Translations under genes and position numbers: made by a program | Part shown: positions 35,268 to 46,000 of the stretch, piece by piece | How positions within the stretch are numbered: the first letter of the stretch is position 1 | Layout: the number at the start of each line of letters is the position of its first letter | The notes under the pieces: generated by a model | The model's database searches: none | Seen by the model: the letters and a program-made list of their open reading frames with translations, nothing else | What the model was told of the DNA's origin: nothing | Source of the DNA: Sitta carolinensis | Lineage: Eukaryota > Chordata > Aves > Passeriformes > Sittidae | Assembly: GCA_032173965.1 (NCBI GenBank) | Contig: CM063283.1 | Location: forward strand, 115,806,687-115,870,686 | Direction of reading: 5' to 3' | DNA: 64,000 nt

Positions 35268-35826
35268 AGAGCTGGGGCAGAAGCGGACCCGGATCCGGGC
35301 TGGGGCAGAAGCGGGATCAGATCCGGGCTGGGGCAGAAGCGGGATCGGATCCGGGCTGGGGCAGAAGCGGGATCAGATCCGGGCTGGGGCAGAAGCGGGA
35401 TCGGATCCGGGCTGGGGCAGAAGCGGGATCAGATCCGGGCTGGGGCAGAAGCGGGATCAGATCCGGGCTGGGGCAGAAGCGGGATCGGATCCGGGCTGGG
35501 GCAGAAGCGGGATCGGATCCGGGCTGGGGCAGAAGCGGGATCGGATCCGGGCTGGGGCAGAAGCGGAAACGGATCCGGGCTGGGGCAGAAGCGGGATCAG
35601 ATCCGGGCTGGGGCAGAAGCGGGATCGGATCCGGGCTGGGGCAGAAGCGGGCGGATCCGGGCTGGGGCAGAAGCGGGATCGGATCCGGCTGGGGCAGAAG
35701 TGGGATCGGATCCGGGCTGGGGCAGAAGCGGGATCGGATCCGGGCTGGGGCAGAAGCGGGATCGGATCCGGGCTGGGGCAGAAGCGGGATCGGATCCGGG
35801 CTGGGGCAGAAGCGGGATCGATCCGG
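35268..35826. repeat. 28-bp CpG-containing minisatellite
   Basis: About 20 units of 28 bp containing GCAGAAGCGGGATCGGATCC. All six frames are largely open because 28 is not a multiple of three and the unit has no stops. Confidence 0.95.
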
Positions 35827-36006
35827 CCCGGGGCCGTTCCCCTCCCTCCCGTGTGCCCCTCGGGAGCGGGGCCCGGCTCCCCCTGTCCCCTCCGGGCAGG
35901 GCTGTGCACAGCGCCAAGGTCCCGCTGTCCCCGCGGCACAACGACCCCGCTGCCACCGGAGCTGCTCTTCCCCCATCACACAAACCGTCCCTTCGCCACT
36001 CCACGC

Positions 36007-36012
36007 TTTATT
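36007..36012 (-). terminator. RRM1: Candidate RRM1 polyadenylation signal
   Basis: TTTATT on the plus strand, so AATAAA on the RRM1 strand. It is the first such hexamer downstream of the stop codon. Confidence 0.4.
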
Positions 36013-36859
36013 GAGTTTGGGTTGTGGTTCACGAGTTCAATAAATATTGCAGAACTGCCCGAAGCCCCACTGAGTCTGAGCAGGGAGTGAGGACAGGAGC
36101 AGAAAATTGGTAGGAAGTTTAAAAGATCTAAGAACTACCTGGGGTGGAGAAACAAGAGCTGCCTGAAAAGAGATGGCAGGTGACCTTCACCAGTGGCATG
36201 TGGCCTCACAAGACCTGTGGCCAAGGACAGCACTGGTGCCCCTGACAGGAAACTGCCTGAGCAATTAGACTAAACGAGTTAATTTAACGCAGAATAAAAT
36301 GCAGGGCAGCAGCTCTGCCTTTCCTGGCCACACTGGAGGACGTGCAGGCAGTGCCAGGCTCTGCCCTGGCCAGCTGAGGGAGAGGAGCTCAGGGAGCAAC
36401 AACCCCTTCCACCCGTCTGCCCCTTCCAAAGCTTTCTGGAAGGGGCAGAGGAGGGGACAGGGACAGGCAGCAGCAGTGGGAGGAGGCTCTGGCAGGGTGG
36501 GGACACTGCAGGTGTGCCAGGTGCACACAGCCACGGGACACACCTGCCCTGGGGGTTCCCAGCCAGGTGTGCTGCTCCCTCTGGGACACAGGAACAGCCT
36601 CTGGGGAGTGCAAGGCACGGGCTGGAGTGCCCAGGACAAACCTGTGAGTGCCAGCAGCCCCTGCCCGTGCCCAGTCCCACCTGCAGGGGCCCATGAAGGC
36701 CAGGCCAGGGCACAGAATGCCCAGGAACCCAGCAATGCTCACCCACCCACGTGCCCCACCCCCTGCCCGTGGGGAAGCTGCACCCCCTGCTCCCAGCCCA
36801 AGGCATCCTCACGGTGTTCCAGGGGCTCCAATCCCAGCAGCTCCAGCCAGGAGGAACCC
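36007..36859 (-). other. RRM1: Putative RRM1 3' UTR
   Basis: Reading leftward from the stop, the first canonical minus-strand AATAAA lies at 36012-36007, which gives a 3' UTR of about 0.85 kb. No earlier AATAAA or ATTAAA was seen on this strand. A plus-strand AATAAA also occurs at 36039-36044. The true cleavage site cannot be read from sequence alone. Confidence 0.4.
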
Positions 36860-37042
36860 TTAGGAGCCACACATCAGGCACTCCTCCCTGTTCTCCAGGG
36901 AGCACACCATGGCCGCCTTGTTCCTCTCCTTCTCCTCCTCCTCCCGGGACGCCTTCTCCCGCAACTTCTCCTTGTTGAGGGTGAACTGGATGGGGTTGGC
37001 AGCTGGCTTTGTCCTCAGGTAGTACATGCCAGTCTTCAGGCC
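36860..37042 (-). CDS. RRM1: RRM1 exon 19 (stop codon)
   Basis: Codes residues 731-790 and the stop TAA at 36862-36860. It contains Y737-Y738 of the radical-transfer path. A charged EEEEKER tail follows, then the C-terminal CLMC pair that passes reducing equivalents to the active site. The acceptor is CCCAG. Confidence 0.97.
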   Translation of the reverse strand, partial: GLKTGMYYLRTKPAANPIQFTLNKEKLREKASREEEEKERNKAAMVCSLENREECLMCGS

Positions 37043-40000
37043 CTGGGGACACGGGGGAGCGTCGGGCTGGCAGCAGCACTGCAGCCCCAGCCCTGCAGGT
37101 GCTCAGGGAGCACTGCATTCTCGGGAGGGAACAGCCCGGAATCGGGGAGCCCAACTTGTGGGGCCAGAGCTCATCAGGCCCTGTGTGCCAAACTTGATGA
37201 GCCCCATTTGTTGGGAACAAGCCCCCCAGTCCCAGGTACAGCTCTTGTGTTTTTTGGGAACAAGCTCCCCAGTCCCAGGTACTGCCCCTATTTGTTGGGA
37301 ACAAGCCCCCAGCCCCAGCTGTGCCCCATTTGTGGGGAAGATCCCCCCAGCCCCATTTGTGCCCCTGTGCAGGACCCCAGCCCCAGCTGTGCCTGTGCAG
37401 ACCCCAGCTGTACCTGCTTCCAGCCATAGAAGTGCATGCTGGTGAGCTTCCCGTAGTTGGGCTCGGCGATGTGGATGTTCAGGGACTGGCTCTGGTCAAT
37501 GAAGGCCCCTCTGTCTGCAGCCATCTTCAGGATGGTCTTCTGGGAGATCTCCCACACGGTCTTGTAGAGCTGCTTCAGGTCCTCGGGGATCTCAGGGATG
37601 TTCTGGAAGGGACAGGAGGGGTTTTCCAGTGTGCCAGGCACTGGCTGCCCAGATATCCTGATTATGACATGGGATTCTTCATGATTGCTGGGACCCCAGC
37701 AATCCTGACTGCAGCTGAGGCTGTACAGCTGAGCCCTGTCCCTGAATCCAAACAGAATCCCAGACTGGTTTGGGCTGGGAGAGACCTAAAAGTTCACCTC
37801 ATCCCCCGCCCTGCCCTGGCAGGGTCCCCTGCCCCAGGCTGCTCCAGCCCCAGTGTCCAGCCTGGCCTGGGGCACTGCCAGGGATCCAGGGGCAGCCACA
37901 GCTGCTCTGCCAATTCCAGCCCAGCCCCTGCCCACCCTCCAGGCAACAATTCCTGCCCAGGATCCCACCCAGCCCTGCCCTGGGCACTGGGAGCCATCCC
38001 CTGTGTCCCTCCAGCCCTTGTTAACAGTCTCTCTCCATGGTTCCTGTTGGCTCCTTTAGGTCCTGGAAGGCCACAATTAGGTCACCCTGGAGCCCTCTCT
38101 TCTCCAGGCTGAACAACCCCAATTCTCCCAGCCTAGATAACAGATAACCCTGTTACCCCTCTGACAACCTGGTGGCCTCCTCTGGACATGCTGTGTCTGC
38201 AAGCACCAAGCACACATGCAAACACCCTCAGCTCCCCCTTGGCAGTTACACGTGGATAACCTGGAGCTCAGGGCAGGGTTCTTCCCCCGAGGGTGCTGGC
38301 ACTGCCCAGGGAATGGGCACAGGCCCAAGGCTGCCAGAGCCCCAGGAGCCTCTGGGCAGTGCTGCCAGGGGTGCACAGGGAGGGTCTGGGCAGGGCAGGG
38401 CAGGGCTGGCTGGTCCCTGGGGGTCCCTCCCTCAGCTTAGGAGATCAGCCCCTCCTGGTGAGTGGGAATCCCAGAGGAGCAGGCCCTGCCTGGCAGGAGT
38501 GCCTGCCCTGCTGCCCTGTACCTGGATGGAGCCGTTGTGGGCGATGATCTGGTTCTTCATCTCCTCGTTCCACAGCCCCCTCTCCGTGAGATCCTTCAGC
38601 AAGTGGGGATTCACCACCTGGCAGGGGCAGAGCCAAAGGGGTTTCAAGGGTTGAACAAGATCCTGCCCATTCCTGACGGACTCTCACCCCTGCAAGTGTT
38701 CCAGGCCAGGCTGGACAGACCTTGGAGCAGCCTGGGATGGTGGAAGGGGTCCCTGCCCATGGTCTTTAAGGTCCCTCCAAACCATTCTGGGATTCTGCTG
38801 GACATGGCAAATTAGAAATGGAACTGCCCTGCATCAGGAACTCCAAAAGATGGGAAAAGGAGAGACCTTGCTGTTGCAGGGCCACTGGCCGCAGCCCGAG
38901 TTCCTAAAGAAGGAACAATCAAGGCTGATGTCAGGAGGGGAATTCTGACAGATGTCAGACCAGGGGCAGGCTGAGTGCTGGGAAGAAAACACAGCCCCCT
39001 TCTCCTGCTGGGACTGGGGCCCTGTCCCCCTGCCCTGCACAGGGAGGCAGGGCAGTGATCCTCCTGTTCCTCCTCCCCACTGCTGAATGGGGTGATGCTG
39101 CAGCCAGGAGGAATGGAGGGCACTGAGACACTCCAGGGGGATGGACACAAACAGGGATGGCCTCCCCTTGTCCCCAGAGGGGTCTTTGCTAACTCCAGCC
39201 TCCAGAACTTGTTTCACTCCCTTTCTGGCAGACCCCTCTGAGCCTGTGGAGCTCTTCCCTGGCCCCTTCAGACCCCTGAGTGCTTCACAGCTCGTTCTCA
39301 GCACCTGCTCTCAGCCCCTCTCCCCATGTCCCTTCCATCACATCACCAACCCCCTCAGCAGTTATTCCTGCAGCCCACCTTGAGGGCCCACAAAGGTTTT
39401 TCCCAGACAAAAGTAGCACTTGTTTATAATGTCACCTATTCCATGGTGCCTGTGGGACACTGTCTAAGCTATTTTTTTTTATATCAAAAATTAAAAAGAA
39501 AAATTCTCAAAATTCTCATCTTAAAATATATATCCACAAAAGCGTATCTACCCTTTTATTAATTATATAGTATTATTTAAAATTAACTGGTAATTAATTT
39601 TTTATTAAATTCGTAAAAAAATCTAATAAAACTTTTAATAAATTCATACTAAAGTACAAATTAATACCAAACACAGACACAGGGAGCTGGACCAGTGCTC
39701 CAGGTGCCCTTGGTGCTGGCACACAGCCATCCAGCTGCACTGAGCCCCAGGGGTGAGGCTCCCCTTGCTCCTCAGTGCCAAAGGGAGGGAAGAGCTCACC
39801 TGGAACTCCCCTGAGAGCACCCTGCGGGTGTAGATGTTGCTGGTGTAGGGCTCGATGGACTCGTGGTTGCCCAGGATCTGCGCGGTGGAGGCCGTGGGCA
39901 TGGGGGAAATGAGGAGGCTGTTCCTGACCCCGTACCTGGGGACAACAGGCACAGTGAGGGGGCTGCAGCCAAGGCAGGCAGGCCAGGGAAGAGCCAGGAA

Positions 40001-43000
40001 CAGGCCTGGGAATGAGGGGTAACCTGCAAAGCCTGCCAGGGGGAAGGGCAGTGCTGAACCGGCACTGTGGAAGTGCGGGCAGGGGCCCTGTGCTCTCATC
40101 CTTCACCAGAGGATTTCCCAAAGCACTCAGGCAGGGCATGGGCTGCAGGGAAGACAATCTGCCAGGCACTGCACAAGGGGCAGAGCTGAACCAGCAGCCC
40201 ATGAAGAGGCTGAAACCTCTGCACACACAGGACAGGGGACAGAGGCACCACGTTTAAAAATTAGAGCCAAACAGAGTTAGTCCATGACAGGCACTTCACA
40301 CTTCAGTGATTCCTGAATTCAGGATGTTCAAGGCAGGGAAGAGCCCCCAAGGCCAGCTCATGGCTCACTCCTCACTGTGTTTCTTTAATGGGAACACAAA
40401 TCCTCCTGCTGGATGCATCCAAAAGTGAATTACAGCTCGGCTAAAGCAGAGCAGTGAGGGTGGGCTCCTCAGCCTTGGAAGGACAAAAATGAAAGCAAGC
40501 CACCCAGAAAACAGCTCAGAGGAAAGATCTGCTGGGGTGGGGGGGGCACATGGGGCTGTTTTCACACTTGGACCCTGCCCTTGTTCTCAGTACACACAAC
40601 ATATCAAATTCATATCCAAAGCCAGGCTGGATGGGGCTGGAGCAGCCTGGGACAGTGGGAGGGGTCCCTGCCATGGCAGGGGTGGCTCTGGGTGGGCTCT
40701 GAGGTCCTTCCCACCCAGCCCAGTTTTTATCTGAGTTTTATCTGCCCAGATTCTACATCTACTACAAACCATGCAGGGTTACTCACTTGGCAATCTTCTC
40801 CTTCAAAGCCTTCCAGTCCCAAAGGTCAGAGGGGGTGACATTCCACATGTCATACTGAAGGATCTGAGGAACACAGTTTAGTCCAAGTTAGAGAGGGCAC
40901 TCTTAGCTCCATTTTTATAAACCCCATTGGAAATGGACCTGCTATTCCTCTTAACTCTTCTCTCCAGTAAGATCTCAGTGAGACTCTGGTAGGACATAAC
41001 AAACACTCCATCTTGAGACTGCTCCAGGGCACAGCCAGCACAGCCCGAGTCTGCTTGTCTTTTCAAATCAGAGAATCCCAGAATATCCTGAGTGGGAATG
41101 ACCCACAGGGACCACCCAGTCCCAGCTCTGCCCTGCCCAGATCCCCCAACCCCACCCTGTCCATCCCAAAGGCTCCTGGAGCTCTGGCAGCCTCAGACCC
41201 TGCCCCAGCCCCGTGTGCCTCCTCTGGACACCCTCGGAGAGTTTTAGATCTCTGTCCTATCCTGGCACCCGAAACTGCCCCAGCACTGAAGCACCCACAC
41301 AAACTTCAGCTGCTTTCTCCTCGTGTCCCTCCTCTGGGCTCTGTCTAATACTGAGACACCCAGAACTGCCCCAGCACTGGAGGTGAGGCCGAGTGGGACA
41401 ATCCTTTCCCTCTGGGCAGTGATGGTGGCCCTGGTGTGCAGTCTGGGTTTCCTAGGCCTGCTGTTTCTGAGTTTCCAAGTTCAGTTTCTTCGTGATGTTT
41501 TGGTTTAGGAAGGGCTGGGTCTCACAGGGTTTGACATAAACACTGCCAGTGTTTTTGTAACAAGTGTAATGTTTTGGATTCTTTTCTGTGGGACTTGCTC
41601 TGATGTCTTTTGGCTTTGGCTAATGGGGTGAAGAGTTCTGGCACTCTCCCTACCCAGTGAGAGTGGCCTGTCCAAAAAGGTATAAAAAGGGGTTTGAATA
41701 AAGATTGGAGTCAGATTGCTCTAAACGAGGAATCCTGTCGTTTGTTACTCCCCACAGCAGCACTGGTGTCCCCAGGACAGGGATGTCCCTCCTGGCTGCA
41801 GGGCACTGCTGATTTGGATCCCACCTGCCACCAGCCAGGCCCCTGCAGCAGCCCCGGCTGAGCTCCCCGAGCCCGGCACTCACCCCCTTGCTGACGGGCG
41901 AGCCCTCGTAGGTGTCGTAGGGGCCCTGCTCCCTGGCCAGCTCGCAGCTGGCCTCCAGGGCCCCGTGGTAGATGGTCTCGAAGATGTGCTGGTTGAGGCG
42001 CTGCGCCGCGGCGCTCTCGAAGGGCAGCCGCAGCAGGATGAAGGCGTCGGCCAGGCCCTGCACGCCGATGCCGATGGGCCGGTGCCGCCGGTTGGAGCGC
42101 TCGGCCTGGGGACAGCAGGGGCAGGGCTCAGCTGCCTACAGCCTGGGGAGAGCCTGTGGGAGCAGGGACCACTGCCCAAACTGCCCTGAGCCTGGGGAGA
42201 GCCTGTGGGAGCAGGGACCACTGCCCAAACTGCCCTGAGCCCCTGGGAGCAGGGACCACTGCCCAAACTGCCCTGAGCCTGGGGAGAGCCTCTGGGAGCA
42301 GGGACCACTGCCCAAACTGCCCTGAGCCCCTGGGAGCAGGGACCACTGCCCAAACTGCCCTGAGCCCCTGGGAGCAGGGACCACTGCCCAAACTGCCCTG
42401 AGCCCCTGGGAGCAGGGACCACTGCCCAAACTGCCCTGAGCCCCTGGGAGCAGGGACCACTGCTCAAACTGCCCTGAGCCCCTGGGAGCAGGGACCACTG
42501 CCCAAACTGCCCTGAGCCCCTGGGAGCAGGGACCACTGCCCAAACTGCCCTGAGCCTGGGGAGAGCCTCTGGGAGCAGGGACCACTGCCCAAACTGCCCT
42601 GAGCCTGGGGAGAGCCTCTGGGAGCAGGGACCACTGCCCAAACTGCCCTGAGCCTGGGGAGAGCCTCTGGGAGCAGGGACCACTGCCCAAACTGCCCTGA
42701 GCCCCTGGGAGCAGGGACCACTGCTGAAACTGCCCTGAGCCTGGGGAGAGCCTCTGGGAGCAGGGACCACTGCTCAAACTGCCCTGAGCCTGGGGAGAGC
42801 CTCTGGGAGCAGAGCCCCGTGCTGAAACTGCCCTGAGCCTCCTGCTGAAACTGCCCTGAGCCCCTGGGAGCAGGGACCACTGCTCAAACTGCCCTGAGCC
42901 TGGGGAGAGCCCCTGGGAGCAGGGACCACTGCCCAAACTGCCCTGAGCCTGGGGAGAGCCTCTGGGAGCAGGGACCACTGCCCAAACTGCCCTGAGCCCC

Positions 43001-46000
43001 TGGGAGCAGGGACCACTGCCCAAACTGCCCTGAGCCCCTGGGAGCAGGGACCACTGCCCAAACTGCCCTGAGCCCCTGGGAGCAGGGACCACTGCCCAAA
43101 CTGCCCTGAGCCCCTGGGAGCAGGGACCACTGCTCAAACTGCCCTGAGCCCCTGGGAGCAGGGACCACTGCCCAAACTGCCCTGAGCCCCTGGGAGCAGG
43201 GACCACTGCTCAAACTGCCCTGAGCCTGGGGAGAGCCTCTGGGAGCAGGGACCACTGCCCAAACTGCCCTGAGCCTGGGGAGAGCCTCTGGGAGCAGGGA
43301 CCACTGCCCAAACTGCCCTGAGCCCCTGGGAGCAGGGACCACTGCCCAAACTGCCCTGAGCCTGGGGAGAGCCTCTGGGAGCAGGGACCACTGCTCAAAC
43401 TGCCCTGAGCCTGGGGAGAGCCTCTGGGAGCAGAGCCCCGTGCTGAAACTGCCCTGAGCCTCCTGCTGAAACTGCCCTGAGCCCCTGGGAGCAGGGACCA
43501 CTGCTGAAACTGCCCTGAGCCTGGGGAGAGCCTCTGGGAGCAGGGACCACTGCTCAAACTGCCCTGAGCCTGGGGAGAGCCTCTGGGAGCAGAGCCCCGT
43601 GCTGAAACTGCCCTGAGCCCCTGGGAGCAGAGCCCGTGCTGAAACTGCCCCGAGCCCCCTGCTCAAACTGCCCGAGCCCCCTGCTCAAACTGCCCTGAGC
43701 CCCTGCTCAAACTGCCCCGAGCCCTGCACTGACACACCCTGCACCGTGCTGAGCTCTGTCAGGGCTCAGCACAGACTGTAGCTGTTTAACCCAGCAAAGG
43801 GAAACAGGGCTTAGAAGTGAAGGCTCAGCACATTCTGGTAAATGAAGGCATTTAACAGCAGAATTGCAGAGGCTGGAAAATCCCTCTGAGCCCACCAAGT
43901 CCAACTGTTCCCCAGCAGTGCCAAGGCCACCGCTGACCATGTCCCCAGGTGCCACATCCACTTGGATATTAAATCCCCTCCAGGGATGAGGACTTCACCA
44001 CTGCCCTGGGCAGTCTGTGCCAGGGCTGGACAGCCCATTCCATTAAGAAACTTTTCCTCATTTTCCTCAAATTCCTCATTCAATTTAAAGCTCCCCTGGC
44101 ACAGGTCAAGGCCATTTCCTCATGTCCTTTTCCTTGCTCTCTGGGAGCCAAACCTGACCCCCACCCAGCTGCTCCCTCCTGTCAGGGACTTGTAAACCCA
44201 ACCAAAATGAGTTACACTTTCTCAGGATCTTTCCAGGATCCTCCTCTCCACTCCACTTCCCACTCTGTTCCTAGGGCTGGGTCTGTGCTTCATGGAAATC
44301 CTCATACATGAAAGAATTCCAATGGCAGAACCTGAGTGGGAAGTTTTCCTACAACTGCATCACCATGGAGCTGCTCCGGGTTGAAGCTTAGGAAGGCACT
44401 GACAGGTCCCACCTGGGAACAGGAGGTTCATGGAGCTCCCAACAAGTCTGTGGGGTTCCCCTGGGATTCCTTGTGTCCCAGACTGTGGAGCTCCCCTGGG
44501 ATTCCTTGTGTCCCAGACTGTGGGGATCCCCTGGGATTCCTTGTGTCCCAGACTGTGGAGCTCCCCTGGGATTCCTTGTGTCCCAGACTGTGGGGTTCCC
44601 CTGAGATTCCTTGTGTCCCAGACTGGGGAGTTCCCCTGGGATTCCTTGTGTCCCAACTGTGGGGTTCCCCTGGGATTCCCTGTGTCCCAGACTGCTCTGG
44701 GATCACTCTGGGCAGGATTTGGCCCTACCCCAGCCCAGCCCTCACCTCTGGCACAGGGTAGTAGTTGATATCAATGATTTTGTTGAGGTTCCGGACGATG
44801 ACCTTGGTGACCTCAGCCAGCTTCTTGAAGTCGAAGGTGTGCTCAGGGGTCACGTACATGTTCAGGGCAATGGAGGCCAGGTTACACACAGCCACCTGTG
44901 GGCACACACAGGGGCTCACTGGGAACAGGCCAAGGACACACAGCTCTGCCCCAAGCTGCACAGAACAACCTGCCAGGGAGCCTGCCAGGCTGGCAAAGTG
45001 CACCCCTAGGTTCCCTGGCATGTCAAGTTCTGCAGAAGGTAATAACAATTCAGGAAAGTTCAGTAGAAACTGGTATGCCCAGGAAAATCCTGCCCTGCTC
45101 AGTCCCACTGCCTGGAAACCACCCTTACACAGAATCCCTCAAGGGTCTGGGCTGGAAGGAATTTCCAAGCCCGATTTGTTCCTTGTTGCCTTCCCTTTGA
45201 AGGGTGTCTCATGTCATCCCAAATCCTCCACAGGAGTGGGAGGGGAGCCAAGAGTCAGTGGAAGAGCTGTGAGTACTGGGGTCAGAAGTTTCTCAGCTGC
45301 CTGTTCCCTTCCCCAAGCAACAGCCAGGCCCATGCCAGGGCTGGGACCTGCCACAGGAGCACTGCCAGCCTCGCCCAGCACCCAGAGCCCCCATCCTGCA
45401 CCCACCTCCTCCTTGCTGGTGTACTCCACGATCTCTGTGCACAGGTTGCTGCACTTGATGGTGCCCAGGTTCTGCTGGTTGCTCTTCCTGTTGCAGGAGT
45501 CCTTGTAGAGCATGTAGGGGGTGCCAGTCTCAGTCTGGGACTCGATGATGGCATACCAGAGCTGCTGGGCCTTCACCACCCTGCGCACTGCGGCCCTGCC
45601 GCTCGTAGCTGCGGCACACACGCAGCCCTGTCAGCCCCAGAGCCCCAGGGAAAATCCCTTCAACTCCTCGGGCTCTGGGGCAGCCAAGGCCCTGCTCACT
45701 GCTGAGCTCTGTCCTTGCTAAGGGAAAGAAATCCTTCACCACAGCAGCCACAGAGCGATTGCACACAAAGCCGCGGATGCTCTGAGTGGGGACTGCTCCA
45801 GGATGTCCCTCTGACTGGGACACTGTCCCTCCAGCAGGCTAAAATGGTCACTCTCACACAGCTCCACCCTGAGAGGCCACAGAGAGAAGGACACAGCCCC
45901 ATCCTCACGTTTTTGTCAATGTGACAATGAGCCCAGTGGCCACTCTGAGCCCCCCAAACCTGTGCCACAGCCCCGGATCCCACGGGACACCGGCAGCTCT

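Noticed and set aside
34194..36014. A 606-residue open frame on the plus strand
   Set aside because: It runs through the 28-bp and GGGACAGAACC arrays. The unit has no stops in any frame, so long frames are expected on both strands. No domain, splice context or start context supports a gene.
36039..36044. Plus-strand AATAAA as the end of a gene convergent with RRM1
   Set aside because: No plus-strand exons or protein similarity were found to its left. The minus-strand signal nearby explains the region better as the RRM1 3' end.
42136..43206. Long minus-strand frames within RRM1 intron 13
   Set aside because: Translation of the 38/49-bp minisatellite. The frames continue into exon 14 only by chance of an open frame across the acceptor.
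42138..43735. CRISPR-like array
   Set aside because: Repeats are contiguous without unique spacers and lie in a vertebrate intron. It is a minisatellite.
45110..45190. Possible short CR1 fragment in RRM1 intron 12
   Set aside because: Only a brief, weak resemblance (AGGGTCTGGGCTGGAAGGAA), too short to call.
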